The notes under the pieces were generated by a model. It saw only the letters and a list, made by a program, of their open reading frames with translations, made no database searches and was not told the origin of the DNA. Positions 25,629-34,972 of a stretch of DNA of 42,002 bases are shown here, one piece after another. The translations under genes were made by a program, and so were the position numbers. Each line of letters starts with the position of its first letter. Positions within the stretch are counted from its first letter, which is position 1. The stretch spans positions 1 through 42,002 of the forward strand of contig CANIZL010000059.1 of assembly GCA_947471985.1 (NCBI GenBank), given 5' to 3'. This stretch comes from Verrucomicrobiota bacterium (lineage in GTDB: Bacteria > Verrucomicrobiota > Verrucomicrobiia > Limisphaerales > UBA9464).

Positions 25629-25725
25629 CGAACGCGAGCGGTAAGCCCGGGAGCGACGGACAGCAACGGGCAAATCAGTCGACCCACCCGCGCACCCGCC
25701 GGATACCGGCCCTGGGCGGTCCGCG

Positions 25726-26940
25726 CTACAGGGAATGCCCCATGCGTTTCCGCTTGGTTGCGAGGTATTTCGCGTTGTGCGGATTGGCGGCGATACGGAT
25801 CGGTATTTGCTCAACCACCTCGAGACCGTGCCCCTGGAGACCCACCAGCTTCTTCGGATTATTCGTCAGCAGGCGAATCGATTTGAGGCCCAGATCGCAC
25901 AACATCTGGGCGCCGATTCCGTAATCCCGAAGATCCATGGGAAAGCCAAGTTTCAGATTCGCATCAATGGTATCGAGGCCCTGTTCCTGCAGCTTGTAGG
26001 CCGCAATCTTCGGTCCCAGGCCGATGCCGCGCCCTTCCTGGCGCATGTAGAGAATCACACCCCGGCCCTCGGTTTCGATGCGCTTCATGGCGGCATGCAA
26101 TTGCGGGCCGCAGTCACAGCGGCGCGAGCCAAAAACGTCGCCGGTCAGGCACTCGCTGTGCACCCGGACCAGGACCTTTTCGTGCCCCGTCACCTCGCCC
26201 TTCACCAGCGCGAGATGATCCGCCCCGTCAGCCTTCGAACGATAATGGTGCAGCGTGAAAACCCCGTAATCCGTAGGCAATTGGATCGTCTCCACCCGAT
26301 CCACCAGTCGCTCGCGGGTACGACGGTACTGAATGAGGTCCGCGATCGAGATGAGTTTCAGCTTGTGTTTCCGCGAGAATTTCCGCAATTCCGGCAGCCG
26401 CGCCATGGTGCCGTCATCCGCCATGATCTCACAAATCACCCCCACGGGACGAAATCCCGCGAGGACCGCGAGATCCACGGACGCCTCGGTGTGCCCCGCC
26501 CGGCGCAGCACGCCGCCGGGCTTGGCGCGCAGGGGGAAAATGTGTCCGGGCTTGCGCAGATCCGCGGCAATGGATCGGGGATCGGAGAGCACCCGGATGG
26601 TTTCCGCCCGATCCGCCGCGGAGATCCCCGTGGTCACCTTGCGGGCGGCGTCCACACTGACCTGGAAATCCGTCTTAAAACTGTCCTCGTTCTGCGCCAC
26701 CATCTGTTCGATGCCGAGCTGAACCAGGCGCTCTCCGGTGGTGGGAACGCAGATCAAACCCCGACCAAAGCGCGCCATAAAATTGATGGCGGCCGGCGTG
26801 ACCTTCTCGCCGCACATCACCAGGTCCCCTTCGTTTTCGCGATCCTCGTCGTCGACGACGACGACCATCCGCCCACGCCGCAGATCGGCGAGACCGGCCT
26901 CGATGGAATCGAACGGAAGAGCAGCACGGGACTTGCGCAT
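25726..26940 (-). CDS. ribBA: Bifunctional DHBP synthase/GTP cyclohydrolase II
   Basis: A 404-residue fusion that makes the two riboflavin precursors. The N-terminal half is DHBP synthase ([69 protein letters not shown]). The C-terminal half is GTP cyclohydrolase II, with the zinc-binding segment [27 protein letters not shown] and [19 protein letters not shown]. All catalytic segments look intact. I prefer the ATG at 26940 ([16 protein letters not shown]), since the residues before it are untypical. It lies downstream of a flavin reductase gene in the same direction, a flavin-related pairing, and upstream of the DUF1549 gene by 97 bases. Confidence 0.95.
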   Translation of the reverse strand: MRKSRAALPFDSIEAGLADLRRGRMVVVVDDEDRENEGDLVMCGEKVTPAAINFMARFGRGLICVPTTGERLVQLGIEQMVAQNEDSFKTDFQVSVDAARKVTTGISAADRAETIRVLSDPRSIAADLRKPGHIFPLRAKPGGVLRRAGHTEASVDLAVLAGFRPVGVICEIMADDGTMARLPELRKFSRKHKLKLISIADLIQYRRTRERLVDRVETIQLPTDYGVFTLHHYRSKADGADHLALVKGEVTGHEKVLVRVHSECLTGDVFGSRRCDCGPQLHAAMKRIETEGRGVILYMRQEGRGIGLGPKIAAYKLQEQGLDTIDANLKLGFPMDLRDYGIGAQMLCDLGLKSIRLLTNNPKKLVGLQGHGLEVVEQIPIRIAANPHNAKYLATKRKRMGHSL

Positions 26941-27005
26941 GTCGCTTTGGTTTAAGGGAAAAATGGACTGGGGGCTAGGGACGAGACACTGGGACGTCCA
27001 TTCCA

Positions 27006-27614
27006 CTATTCCGGGCGGCTCAGGCGGATCAATTCGCCCAGGCTCGCATAGAGATCGCCACCGAGCCGAGCCAGGGGCGCAAAACTGCGAACATCGACCT
27101 GTCCCTCCGCATTGAGGATCTCATCCCGGACATGCATCCGAACGATGGTTCCGAACACGGCATTGCCGGCAATCGGCCCCTCACCGAATCGGATGATGCG
27201 ATCCAGTCGGCACTCAAACGCCACCGGCGAAGCCGCCACCCGCGGGGGACGCACCACGACACTCGGCGTGGACGCAATGCCGAACCGCTCAAACTCACTC
27301 TCACCATACGGCAGGGTGGCGGACGTGGCGTTCATCAATTCTCCGAGCGATTCACTCACGAGATTGACCACAAACTCGCCCGTGGCTTTCACATTGCGCA
27401 GGGTGTCCTTGGGTTGACCAAACCGATCATTGGCCGGACCAAACATCAGGGTGGGCGGGCGCGCACAAACGCCGGCGAAGAAACTAAAGGGCGCCAGATT
27501 CGTCGCCCCGGCCGCATTCACGGTCGAGACCCAGGCGATGGGACGCGGCAGGATGGTCTGCACCATCCACTGATACATCTCCCGCGGCTTCAGGTTTTCC
27601 GGATTCAACTCCAT
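27006..27614 (-). CDS. Flavin reductase-like (FMN-binding split barrel) protein
   Basis: A 202-residue protein with flavin reductase-like domain features: [23 protein letters not shown] near the N-terminus, [52 protein letters not shown], and [13 protein letters not shown]. These proteins bind FMN and use NAD(P)H to deliver reduced flavin, or act as oxidoreductases with unknown acceptors. It sits between alaS and ribBA, all minus strand, so it may share regulation with riboflavin synthesis. Two hairpins lie between it and alaS. Confidence 0.88.
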   Translation of the reverse strand: MELNPENLKPREMYQWMVQTILPRPIAWVSTVNAAGATNLAPFSFFAGVCARPPTLMFGPANDRFGQPKDTLRNVKATGEFVVNLVSESLGELMNATSATLPYGESEFERFGIASTPSVVVRPPRVAASPVAFECRLDRIIRFGEGPIAGNAVFGTIVRMHVRDEILNAEGQVDVRSFAPLARLGGDLYASLGELIRLSRPE

Positions 27615-27642
27615 ACACCGAAGCTAGCGTCATTCCATTGCC

Positions 27643-27698
27643 CGTCGCGCGGGGATTTCCGCGCGACGGCCGGGCGAACGCCGGCGCTAAACGCCGGC
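27643..27698 (-). repeat. Two successive hairpins between alaS and the flavin reductase gene
   Basis: The first in transcription order has arms GCCGGCG and CGCCGGC around a 5-base loop (27680-27698). The second has perfect 10-bp arms CGTCGCGCGG (27643-27652) and CCGCGCGACG (27659-27668) with a 6-base loop. They begin 34 bases after the alaS stop. Neither is followed by a U-tract on the minus strand, so they may protect the 3' end, act as REP-like elements, or slow transcription. Confidence 0.5.
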
Positions 27699-27731
27699 AT
27701 CTGAAACCCTTTCGCCGTCGATCCCGAAGGA

Positions 27732-30479
27732 TCAGCCCAGCAGGCTCGCCACCTTGGCCAGCGCCTCGCCCAGGCGGGCGCCGTCCTTGCCACCGCCACG
27801 GGCGTTGTCCGGCCGACCGCCGCCCTTGCCCCCGACGATGGGAGCGATGGCCTGGATGAGTTTGCCAGCCTGGGCCTTGGCGGTGAAATCGGGCGTCACC
27901 GCGGCCACCAACGCAACGGCGCCGGCGCTTTGGCCGCCGAGCACGATGACTCCGCGGAAGTTGGCCTTCAGCGCGTCCGCGATGATCTGCAGCGTGTCGC
28001 CGTCGGCCTCGCCGCAGTCAGCAATGACCGCGGGAATCCCGTTGAAAGTCTTGGCCTGCGCGACCAGATCGCGCGCACGCCCGGAGGCCTCGCGTTGGGC
28101 GGCGGCTTTCAGCTGTTTCTCGAGTTCCTTTTGCTGGGCGATCAAGGTATCCAGCTTGTGCTCCAGTTCTGCCACCGGCGTGTTCACCTTGCCCGCCAGC
28201 GTCCGAATGAGTTCGCTCTGCTCGCGCGCCAACTGGTAGGCGTTCAGGCCCGCCACCGCCTCGATCCGGCGAACGCCTGCCGACACCGCGCTCTCGCTGA
28301 GCAACCGGAACAAGCCGATCTGTCCCGTGGCCCGCACGTGCGTCCCACCGCAGAGTTCCATGTCATAGCCATCCAACTGTCCGGACCGGCCACCGATCTG
28401 CACCACGCGGACCGTCTCGCCGTATTTGTCGCCGAAGAACTGCATCACGTCGGAACGCGCCTTGATCGCGGCGTACGGCACTTCGGACCAGCTCACACCG
28501 GCGTTCTCAACGATGCGCTCATTCACCAGTCGCTCAATGTCCACAATCTGACCCGGGGTCAGCGCCGCACTGTTGAAGTCGAAGGTCAACTTCTCGGGCG
28601 AAACCGCGGAACCTTTCTGGGAAGCCTCGCGGCTCACCACCTCATGCAGGGCCCAGTGCAGCAAATGCGTGACCGTATGATGCCGCTCAATGGCCCGCCG
28701 CCGGGACCCATCCAGCCGGACCGTCACCGCCTGCCCCACCGCCGGCGCCTCGCCGCCTTCGATGAAATGCAGCCAGGTGTTGCCCGACTTCTGAGTGTTC
28801 GCCACGCGCCACAATTGACCGCCCGCGTCCAATTCACCCGTGTCACCCACCTGGCCACCCATCTCGGCATAACACACCGAGTCATTCAGCACGACCACGG
28901 TCTTGTCTTTGAGCTGAACCACTTCCTTCACCTCCGCGGTGGTTTGCTCGAGATCGTACCCGAGGAACCGCGTGGGAATCTGGGTTTCGATCTGGGACAA
29001 CTCGATGACCGTCTTCTTTTGCGCGGCCTTGGCCTTCTTCTTCTGCTCGTCCATCAGCGCATCGAAGCCCTGGGTGTCGACGCCCAGTCCCCGTTCCCGC
29101 GCCAGCAATCCGGTCAGATCGAGTGGGAAGCCGTAGGTATCGTACAGTTTGAAGGCGAAATCACCGGACAGGGTTTTGCCACCGAGCCGCTCGACCTCGG
29201 TGTTGAAGAGCGTCAGGCCATTGTTCAACGTGCGGTTGAACGCCTCCTCCTCCAGCAGCAGCACCTCTTCCACGTACTTCTGTTTCGTGCGGATCTCCGG
29301 AAAGACCTCGCCCATGGTGCGGCTCAACACGCCGACGAGTTTGTAGAAAAACGGCTGCTCAAAACCGAGCGTCCGTCCGTACTTCACCGCACGGCGCAGG
29401 ATGCGCCGCAACACGTAGTTGCGATCCGTGTTGCCGGGCCGGATGCCGTCCGCCACCGCAAAGCTCAGGGTGCGGATATGATCGGCGATCACCCGGAACG
29501 CGACGTCAACCTTCTCCTGCTCGGTGTCGCCGGTGCTGCCCGCCTTCGGGAGAGTGGAGCCGTACTTGCGGCCGCTCAGCTTCTCGAGTTCGTCAAAGAT
29601 CGGGCGAAAGATGTCCGTCTCGTAATTGGAAATCTTCGCGTTCTGGAAATCCGACAAACCCTGCGTGCCCTGGATGATGCTCGTGACGCGCTCGAAACCC
29701 ATGCCGGTGTCGACATGTTGCGCGGGCAACGGAGAGAACGTGCCGTCGGCATTGGCGTTGTACTGAATGAAGACGTTGTTCCAGATTTCAATGCACCGCG
29801 CGTCGGAGCCATTGACCAGTCCCGCTCCCGACTGTTGCGCCTCCACATCCGTCGCCCGCGGCCCCGGACGGAGGTCGACGTGAATCTCCGTACACGGACC
29901 GCAGGGGCCGGTCTCGCCCATCATCCAAAAGTTGTCCTTCTTGTTGCCGTTGACGATGTGGATGGCGGGATCGAGGTCGACCGACCGGAACTTCGCGGCC
30001 CACAAATTCCAGGCCTCCTCATCCCGTTCGGCGGGATCGCCCTTCGAGCGGTCGGGATTGTAGATGGTGGCGTAGATGCGCTGCGGCGGGAACTTCCACA
30101 CTTCGATCACGAGTTCCCACGCCCAATCGATCGCCTCCTTTTTGAAGTAGTCACCGAAGGACCAGTTCCCGAGCATCTCGAAAAAGGTGTGGTGATACGT
30201 ATCGAGCCCGACGTCTTCGAGGTCGTTGTGTTTGCCGCCGGCCCGGATGCATTTCTGGGTGTCCGCGGCCCGGGTGTCGAGACTGGGCACCGCCCCGGCC
30301 CACTTGCTGACGTCGGCGGGTTTCTGCCCGAGGAAAATCGGCACGAACTGATTCATGCCGGCATTCGTGAACAGGAGGTTCGGGCTGTCCGGCATCAGGC
30401 TGGAACTGGGAACGAGGGTGTGCTGCTTGGATCGGAAGAAATCCAGGAAGCTCTGGCGAATCTGCGCACTGGTCATCAT
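27732..30479 (-). CDS. alaS: Alanyl-tRNA synthetase
   Basis: A 915-residue cytoplasmic enzyme with all AlaRS regions: the class II core (SFLDFFRSKQHTLVPSSSL, LLFTNAGMNQFVPIFLG, HHTFFEMLGNWSFGDYFKKE, HVDTGMGFERVTSIIQG, RNYVLRRILRRAVKYGR). The editing domain zinc ligands are in RHHTVTHLLHWAL (about residue 600) and ELCGGTHVRATGQIG (about residue 708). The C-Ala region ends with GRPDNARGGGKDG. It charges tRNA-Ala. Two ATGs occur at the start (30479 and 30476). It is slightly longer than the usual 875 residues, through an insertion around the DLRPGPRATDVEAQQSG segment. The UreF-like gene lies upstream in the same direction, 114 bases away. Confidence 0.97.
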   Translation of the reverse strand: MMTSAQIRQSFLDFFRSKQHTLVPSSSLMPDSPNLLFTNAGMNQFVPIFLGQKPADVSKWAGAVPSLDTRAADTQKCIRAGGKHNDLEDVGLDTYHHTFFEMLGNWSFGDYFKKEAIDWAWELVIEVWKFPPQRIYATIYNPDRSKGDPAERDEEAWNLWAAKFRSVDLDPAIHIVNGNKKDNFWMMGETGPCGPCTEIHVDLRPGPRATDVEAQQSGAGLVNGSDARCIEIWNNVFIQYNANADGTFSPLPAQHVDTGMGFERVTSIIQGTQGLSDFQNAKISNYETDIFRPIFDELEKLSGRKYGSTLPKAGSTGDTEQEKVDVAFRVIADHIRTLSFAVADGIRPGNTDRNYVLRRILRRAVKYGRTLGFEQPFFYKLVGVLSRTMGEVFPEIRTKQKYVEEVLLLEEEAFNRTLNNGLTLFNTEVERLGGKTLSGDFAFKLYDTYGFPLDLTGLLARERGLGVDTQGFDALMDEQKKKAKAAQKKTVIELSQIETQIPTRFLGYDLEQTTAEVKEVVQLKDKTVVVLNDSVCYAEMGGQVGDTGELDAGGQLWRVANTQKSGNTWLHFIEGGEAPAVGQAVTVRLDGSRRRAIERHHTVTHLLHWALHEVVSREASQKGSAVSPEKLTFDFNSAALTPGQIVDIERLVNERIVENAGVSWSEVPYAAIKARSDVMQFFGDKYGETVRVVQIGGRSGQLDGYDMELCGGTHVRATGQIGLFRLLSESAVSAGVRRIEAVAGLNAYQLAREQSELIRTLAGKVNTPVAELEHKLDTLIAQQKELEKQLKAAAQREASGRARDLVAQAKTFNGIPAVIADCGEADGDTLQIIADALKANFRGVIVLGGQSAGAVALVAAVTPDFTAKAQAGKLIQAIAPIVGGKGGGRPDNARGGGKDGARLGEALAKVASLLG

Positions 30480-30593
30480 GGCCGTAAAATCGCTTAAAAA
30501 ATGAGGGCGGACCGTAGGCAGATGTCGACGGGTGCGGTAGGGGAATTACACGGGGGTCGTTTTCGTCCCGGGACACCGGCCGGCTGCCGCGAC

Positions 30594-31259
30594 TCAAACC
30601 ACCACCAACGGCGTCGCCGGCAGCAGACGGGAAACCGCGGCAGCCAGGGTCCGATCCGTTTCGCTGATCAATTCATCGCGAGCCACTTCCGTCAGGGATG
30701 TCGCCAACGGCGTGCTGGCGAAAAAACCCGCGGCCGTCTGCCGACCGTACCGCAGGAGTCCCTGCCGGACCGGCAGGGCAAAAATCCCCAGGACCACCCC
30801 ATACACCAACGGGTGCCAGCCGTGCGCGTCGCCGGCGGCAATGGCAGCGAGGTAGCGCGGCACGAGCCGCTGATCCCGCAAGGGCAGAAGCCGGTTCAAT
30901 TGATGCTGGCCCACCCGGAAACTGGCGTCGGTCAGGGAAGGCAGCTCCACCGGCAAAGTCGCTCGGAGACGTCCCCAGGCCTGATCCAGCGCGACCAGTT
31001 CACGAGCGTGACCCGAGCGGGCGAACTCCTGCGCCTGGAGCACCAAGGGCCATTCCTGGCTCACCACCACCGCATGAAATTCCTCGTCCAGAAACTTCCG
31101 CCAGGCGGTCACCGTGGTCAGCGTCAAAAGCCGTGAGGACGCCGGTGCGCCCACCTGCCCGATCGCGCCCGACTCCCCGAGGGTCGACGCCAAAGCGCGG
31201 ACCTCACCGAGCATCTCCTCGGCGTGGGCAGCGGTCGGCACTGGAATCGCCCGGCTCAT
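30594..31259 (-). CDS. UreF-like alpha-helical protein (tentative)
   Basis: A 221-residue, helix-rich protein from the ATG at 31259 (MSRAIPVPTAAHAEE). The arrangement resembles the urease accessory protein UreF: an early segment EEFHAVVVSQEWPLVLQAQE, a middle RVGQHQLNRLLPLRDQ, and a late HPLVYGVVLGIFALPVRQGL followed by YGRQTAAGFFASTPLATS and a conserved-looking C-terminus. UreF acts with UreD and UreG in nickel insertion, but no other urease gene is present here, and the similarity is weak by eye. It may be an unrelated conserved PVC protein. A start at 31343 would add 28 atypical residues. Confidence 0.55.
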   Translation of the reverse strand: MSRAIPVPTAAHAEEMLGEVRALASTLGESGAIGQVGAPASSRLLTLTTVTAWRKFLDEEFHAVVVSQEWPLVLQAQEFARSGHARELVALDQAWGRLRATLPVELPSLTDASFRVGQHQLNRLLPLRDQRLVPRYLAAIAAGDAHGWHPLVYGVVLGIFALPVRQGLLRYGRQTAAGFFASTPLATSLTEVARDELISETDRTLAAAVSRLLPATPLVVV

Positions 31260-31417
31260 CGTCGGGCAGGATACGGGGATTCTGGAAATTCGCGAGACGG
31301 AATCCGGGCCGGGTGGGCGGGAGGCCCCGGCGGTTGGGCACATTTCCCCAACACCGACTCCACCGCAGCGCGTTTTGCGGAGGGGCGGATGCCCGTTTAC
31401 AGCTTTGAAGAAAGCTG

Positions 31418-32128
31418 ATGGCGACCATCGTTTGCATGAAGTGGGGCACGAAGTACGGCCCCGAATACGTCCGCCGCCTCCGGGCGATGGTCCAACGCCA
31501 ACTCGTCCGGCCGCACCGCTTCGTTTGCTTTACCGATCAGGCCGCCGGGCTCGGTGACGGCGTGGAAGTACGCCCGCTGCCCGCGGTGAAATTTCCGCCA
31601 GGCCCCGAACGGGGATGGCTGAAACTCGGCGTCTTCTCGCCGGAAGCCGGGCTGAGCGGGCCGACGTTGTTTCTGGACCTGGATCTGGTCGTCATGGGCC
31701 CATTGGATCCCTTTTTCGAGCATCCCGGAAAGTTCTGCATCATTCGCGACTGGCTCCGGGGGGATCGCGGCGTGGGCAATTCCTCGGTGTTTCGGTTCGA
31801 AGGCGGTCAACACGAAAACGTCCTGCGACAATTTGAAGCGGATCCTGCGGCGGTGATGGGCCGGGTGCGCAACGAGCAGGAGTATCTTTCGGAGGCCGCC
31901 GCACCGGTGACCTTCTGGCCGGGCACCTGGTGCTGCAGCTTCAAACGGCATTGTCTGCCGAAGTTTCCCCGCTGTTACTGGCAAACTCCCCAGGCTCCCG
32001 CCGACGCCAAAATCGTGGTTTTTCACGGCTTCCCGAAGCCCGAGGAAGCCGTGCGCGGAGCCTCCCACAAGTTCGGGCTCCGACACACCAAACCCACCCC
32101 CTGGATCGCCACCCATTGGCGCGAGTAA
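31418..32128 (+). CDS. Glycosyltransferase-like protein (GT-A fold, DxD)
   Basis: A 236-residue cytoplasmic protein starting MATIVCMKWGTKYGPEYVRR, with RPHRFVCFTDQ, RGWLKLGVFSPE and the metal-binding DxD in TLFLDLDLVVMGPLDPFF (Asp87, Asp89). NSSVFRF and the later QEYLSE and KIVVFHGFPKPEEA resemble GT8/GT32-like nucleotide-sugar transferases. The reaction is probably sugar transfer from a nucleotide donor to a cell-surface glycan; donor and acceptor cannot be told. A purine-rich GAAGAAAG lies 7 bases ahead of the ATG. The FkbM methyltransferase gene follows 57 bases later, so they may modify the same glycan. Confidence 0.82.
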   Translation: MATIVCMKWGTKYGPEYVRRLRAMVQRQLVRPHRFVCFTDQAAGLGDGVEVRPLPAVKFPPGPERGWLKLGVFSPEAGLSGPTLFLDLDLVVMGPLDPFFEHPGKFCIIRDWLRGDRGVGNSSVFRFEGGQHENVLRQFEADPAAVMGRVRNEQEYLSEAAAPVTFWPGTWCCSFKRHCLPKFPRCYWQTPQAPADAKIVVFHGFPKPEEAVRGASHKFGLRHTKPTPWIATHWRE

Positions 32129-32185
32129 CGAAGCCACTCCTCCGCCAGAAGCTCCAGCCCGTCCTGACACCCACGCACCTTTTCC

Positions 32186-33043
32186 ATGGCCCAAGTTTCC
32201 CGAATCCTCCGTCGACTGGTCCTGCGATCCCTGCCCGCCGGTCCCCGCGCCCGCCTGCTCGCCCGGTCACCCAACTGGCGCAAAGCCGCCCCTTACGGCC
32301 TGCGTTTCAGTTATGACCAGTATCTGGGTGACGTGCGAGTCGAACTCGACACCACGTTCCTGATCGATCGCCTGATGTGGTCCGGGGAATTTGAACCCTA
32401 CCTGATGGCTTTGATCGCCCGGCACGTGAGTCCGGGCGATACCTGCCTCGACATTGGCGCGAACATCGGGGCCTCGGTGTTGGCGCTGGCCAAGGCCGTC
32501 GGAGACGCAGGGCGGGTTCACGCCTTTGAACCAGCTCCCCCCAATCTGCAACGGCTGCGCCGAAATCTCTCCCTCAACCCGACCCTCGAGCGGCGCGTGG
32601 TGATTCACCCCACCGGACTTTCGGATGAAGCCGGCCGACTCTTCTGGCGCAATGAGCCCGGCAATCCCGGCAACGGGTTCCTGGGCGAAACCGGCGAACA
32701 CGAGGTGCCGGTGGCCACCCTGGACGATTGCCTCGCCCGCGCCGCGGTGACGCGGGCGGACTTCATGAAGGTCGACGTCGAGGGCATGGAATTGAAGGTG
32801 TTCAAGGGTGCCACACGCACGCTGAAAACACTCCGCCCGTGTTTGTATTTCGAAACGCTGTCGCGTTTCGAACGTTCCGCCGGCGGGGGACTGTTTTCCG
32901 AGACCGAAACCTATCTGCGCGGTTTGGATTACGAACTTTACCGCATTGAGTCGGACGGTTCGGTGGCTCCGGCGTCGGCGGACAACTGGTCCAGTTACGC
33001 CTGGGCGGTGCCGAAGGAAAAGACGGATCGATTTGGCCGTTGA
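32186..33043 (+). CDS. FkbM family SAM-dependent methyltransferase
   Basis: A 285-residue protein with the SAM-binding motif I TCLDIGANIGASVLALAKAVG (Asp89), motif II HAFEPAPPNLQRLRRN, and the FkbM hallmark FMKVDVEGMELKVFKGA (residues 193-209), then YFETLSRFERS. FkbM enzymes O-methylate sugars or other hydroxyls, commonly in surface polysaccharides. The ATG at 32186 has no obvious ribosome-binding site. Adjacent to a glycosyltransferase gene, it probably decorates an exported glycan. The lysS gene begins 89 bases later. Confidence 0.9.
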   Translation: MAQVSRILRRLVLRSLPAGPRARLLARSPNWRKAAPYGLRFSYDQYLGDVRVELDTTFLIDRLMWSGEFEPYLMALIARHVSPGDTCLDIGANIGASVLALAKAVGDAGRVHAFEPAPPNLQRLRRNLSLNPTLERRVVIHPTGLSDEAGRLFWRNEPGNPGNGFLGETGEHEVPVATLDDCLARAAVTRADFMKVDVEGMELKVFKGATRTLKTLRPCLYFETLSRFERSAGGGLFSETETYLRGLDYELYRIESDGSVAPASADNWSSYAWAVPKEKTDRFGR

Positions 33044-33132
33044 GGTCGGACGAGGCGCGGGTGCGCCTTTCCGGTTCGCCTTTCTCCCTGCTTGCCCCGG
33101 CCCGCGCCATCCTGTCCACTCCGCGGCCGGTT

Positions 33133-34611
33133 ATGGATGAGACGAACGCATTGATCGAGCAACGGAAAGCCAAGCTCGCCGCCCTCCGCAGTCAGGGGAT
33201 CAACCCCTTCATGAACAAGTTCACGCCCACGCACGGTTGCGGCGCGGCGCGGGCCAAGTTCGAGGATGGCACCTTTCCCGAAGGCACGCCCGTGGCCGTC
33301 GCCGGCCGCATGACCGCGCATCGCGACATGGGCAAGAGCCAGTTCATGGATCTCAAGGATGTCACCGGCCGGCTGCAGGTGTTCGCGCAGAAGCAGGCGC
33401 TCGGCGATGCCCAGTTCGAAATCTTCAAACACCTCGACCTCGCGGATTTCGTCGGTGCCGAAGGCACGCTGTTCCGCACCAAGACCGGTGAACCCAGCCT
33501 CAAGCTCGAGCGCTTCACGGTGCTCGCCAAGGCGCTGCGGCCGCCGCCCGGCAAATGGCACGGCCTCGAAGACACCGAGACCCGCTACCGGCAACGCTAT
33601 CTGGACCTGATTTCCAACGACAGCGTGAAGGCGACGTTCCTCCAACGCTCGGCCATCATCCGCGAAATCCGGAACTTCTTCCACGAACGCGGCTATGTGG
33701 AGGTCGAGACCCCGATGATGCAGGCCATCCCCGGCGGCGCCGCGGCCCAGCCCTTCAAGACCTACCACAATGCCCTCGGGTGCGAATTCTTCCTGCGCAT
33801 CGCCCTCGAGCTCTACCTGAAGCGCCTGCTGGTCGGCGGCATCGACAAGGTTTTTGAAATCGGCCGCAACTTCCGCAACGAAGGTCTTTCCCGCCGGCAC
33901 AATCCCGAGTTCACGATGCTCGAGGCCTACGAGGCTTACGGCGACTACGCCACCATGATGGAGACCGTGGAATCGCTGGTGAAACACGTCGCCCAGCGCG
34001 TTCTCGGCACCCTGGTGATTGAATCGCGCGACGAGGCGGGCGCGGTCACCAAGAGCATCGATCTCCGCACCTGGCGCCGGGCCCGCTACAAGGACTTGGT
34101 TCGCGAAAAGGCGGGAGCCGACTGGTTTGACGTCACCCCGGAGGAGCGACGCCGGCGGGCGATCGAGGATCTGAAGCTCGCGGGCGACATCGCGGCGGGT
34201 TACGAGGATTTCGAGGTCACCGGTGCGGTGTTCGAGAAGCTCATCGAACCCACGCTCATCCAGCCCACGTTCGTGACCCATCTGCCGCGGCAACTCGTGC
34301 CGTTGGCCAAGTTGTCACCGGACGATCCGGAAACCGTGGAGGTCTTCGAGTGCTGCATCAACGGCCAGGAAATCTCACCCGGTTACACCGAACAAAATGA
34401 CCCGGTGCAACAGCGCGAAAGCCTCGAGCATCAGGCGGGCGGCGAGCAGCAGAAGTTGGATGAGGATTTCCTCGCGGCTCTGGAACACGGCATGCCCCCG
34501 GCGGGCGGCATCGGCATCGGCATCGACCGACTCTGCATGATGTTGCTCGGCCAGGAGTCGATCCGCGACGTCATCCTATTTCCCCAGCTCAAGCCCAAGG
34601 GCGCGGCGTAA
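33133..34611 (+). CDS. lysS: Lysyl-tRNA synthetase, class II
   Basis: A 492-residue cytoplasmic enzyme that charges tRNA-Lys. From the ATG at 33133 (MDETNALIEQRKAKLAALR) it has the OB-fold anticodon domain (VAVAGRMTAHRDMGKSQFMD) and the class II core: RQRYLDLISNDSVK, FFHERGYVEVETPMMQAIPG, FEIGRNFRNEGLSRRHNPEF, TMLEAYEAYGDY and the motif 3 GIGIGIDRLCMMLLGQESIR. Length and motifs are normal. An in-frame TTG at 33040 would add 31 residues unlike the family. A stable hairpin follows the stop. Confidence 0.96.
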   Translation: MDETNALIEQRKAKLAALRSQGINPFMNKFTPTHGCGAARAKFEDGTFPEGTPVAVAGRMTAHRDMGKSQFMDLKDVTGRLQVFAQKQALGDAQFEIFKHLDLADFVGAEGTLFRTKTGEPSLKLERFTVLAKALRPPPGKWHGLEDTETRYRQRYLDLISNDSVKATFLQRSAIIREIRNFFHERGYVEVETPMMQAIPGGAAAQPFKTYHNALGCEFFLRIALELYLKRLLVGGIDKVFEIGRNFRNEGLSRRHNPEFTMLEAYEAYGDYATMMETVESLVKHVAQRVLGTLVIESRDEAGAVTKSIDLRTWRRARYKDLVREKAGADWFDVTPEERRRRAIEDLKLAGDIAAGYEDFEVTGAVFEKLIEPTLIQPTFVTHLPRQLVPLAKLSPDDPETVEVFECCINGQEISPGYTEQNDPVQQRESLEHQAGGEQQKLDEDFLAALEHGMPPAGGIGIGIDRLCMMLLGQESIRDVILFPQLKPKGAA

Positions 34612-34617
34612 GCAGCC

Positions 34618-34656
34618 GGACGGGCCAGCGCGACTCCCAGCTGCGCACGCCCGTCC
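34618..34656 (+). terminator. Long hairpin after lysS, possible terminator
   Basis: Outer arms GGACGGGC (34618-34625) and GCCCGTCC (34649-34656), with an inner GCGC/GCGC stem, begin six bases after the lysS stop. No U-tract follows, so it is either a Rho-dependent stop, a 3' end protector or both. Confidence 0.4.
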
Positions 34657-34744
34657 GCGAACGCACGACAAATTGCCCGCGCCGAGTCCGGTGCCGTCCC
34701 AAACCCATTTGCCTCGGCCAAGGGCGGGGCTTAATCGGACCGGC

Positions 34745-34972
34745 ATGAAGTTGAACTCGAACTCCGCGGGCGTGCGACTGGTCTTGGGTGCGGTCTGTGC
34801 CCTGAGTGTTGGTTTGCTCTCCGGCTGCATTTCCTACCGGAGCACGGGGGCGGTTCCCGCGCCGCAGCCCGTGAAGGTGGAGCCGGCCACCGAGCACGCG
34901 TCCGTTCTCCGATCGTCCGCCCGGACGACGGAAGTCGCGAGCGCCGGCCTCACCGGACTGGCGCCGCTTTGA
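34745..34972 (+). CDS. Small putative lipoprotein
   Basis: A 75-residue protein from the ATG at 34745: MKLNSNSAGV, then a hydrophobic stretch VRLVLGAVCALSVGLLSGC with lipobox LLSGC (Cys28). The mature part would be about 48 residues, with no known domain (ISYRSTGAVPAPQPVKVEPA, then a Ser/Thr/Ala-rich end). Its signal peptide is convincing and the function is unknown. The stop at 34970-34972 is immediately followed by the stop of the convergent YihY gene. Confidence 0.65.
   Translation: MKLNSNSAGVRLVLGAVCALSVGLLSGCISYRSTGAVPAPQPVKVEPATEHASVLRSSARTTEVASAGLTGLAPL

Noticed and set aside
25714-25733. Copy of the GTCCGCGCTACAG string seen at 5325-5337
   Set aside because: Here it is partly the end and stop codon of ribBA and lacks the hairpin context, so the match is probably chance.
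25735-26955. 406-codon plus-strand open frame covering ribBA
   Set aside because: Antisense to an intact ribBA with all catalytic motifs; its translation is rich in Arg, His and Gln in the way typical of shadow frames.
27930-30497. 855-codon plus-strand open frame covering alaS
   Set aside because: It lies fully antisense to a clear alaS gene, has no family motif, and is open because of the codon bias of the GC-rich gene on the other strand.
32995-34293. 432-codon minus-strand open frame over lysS
   Set aside because: Antisense to a full lysS gene with class II motifs; no recognisable domain.
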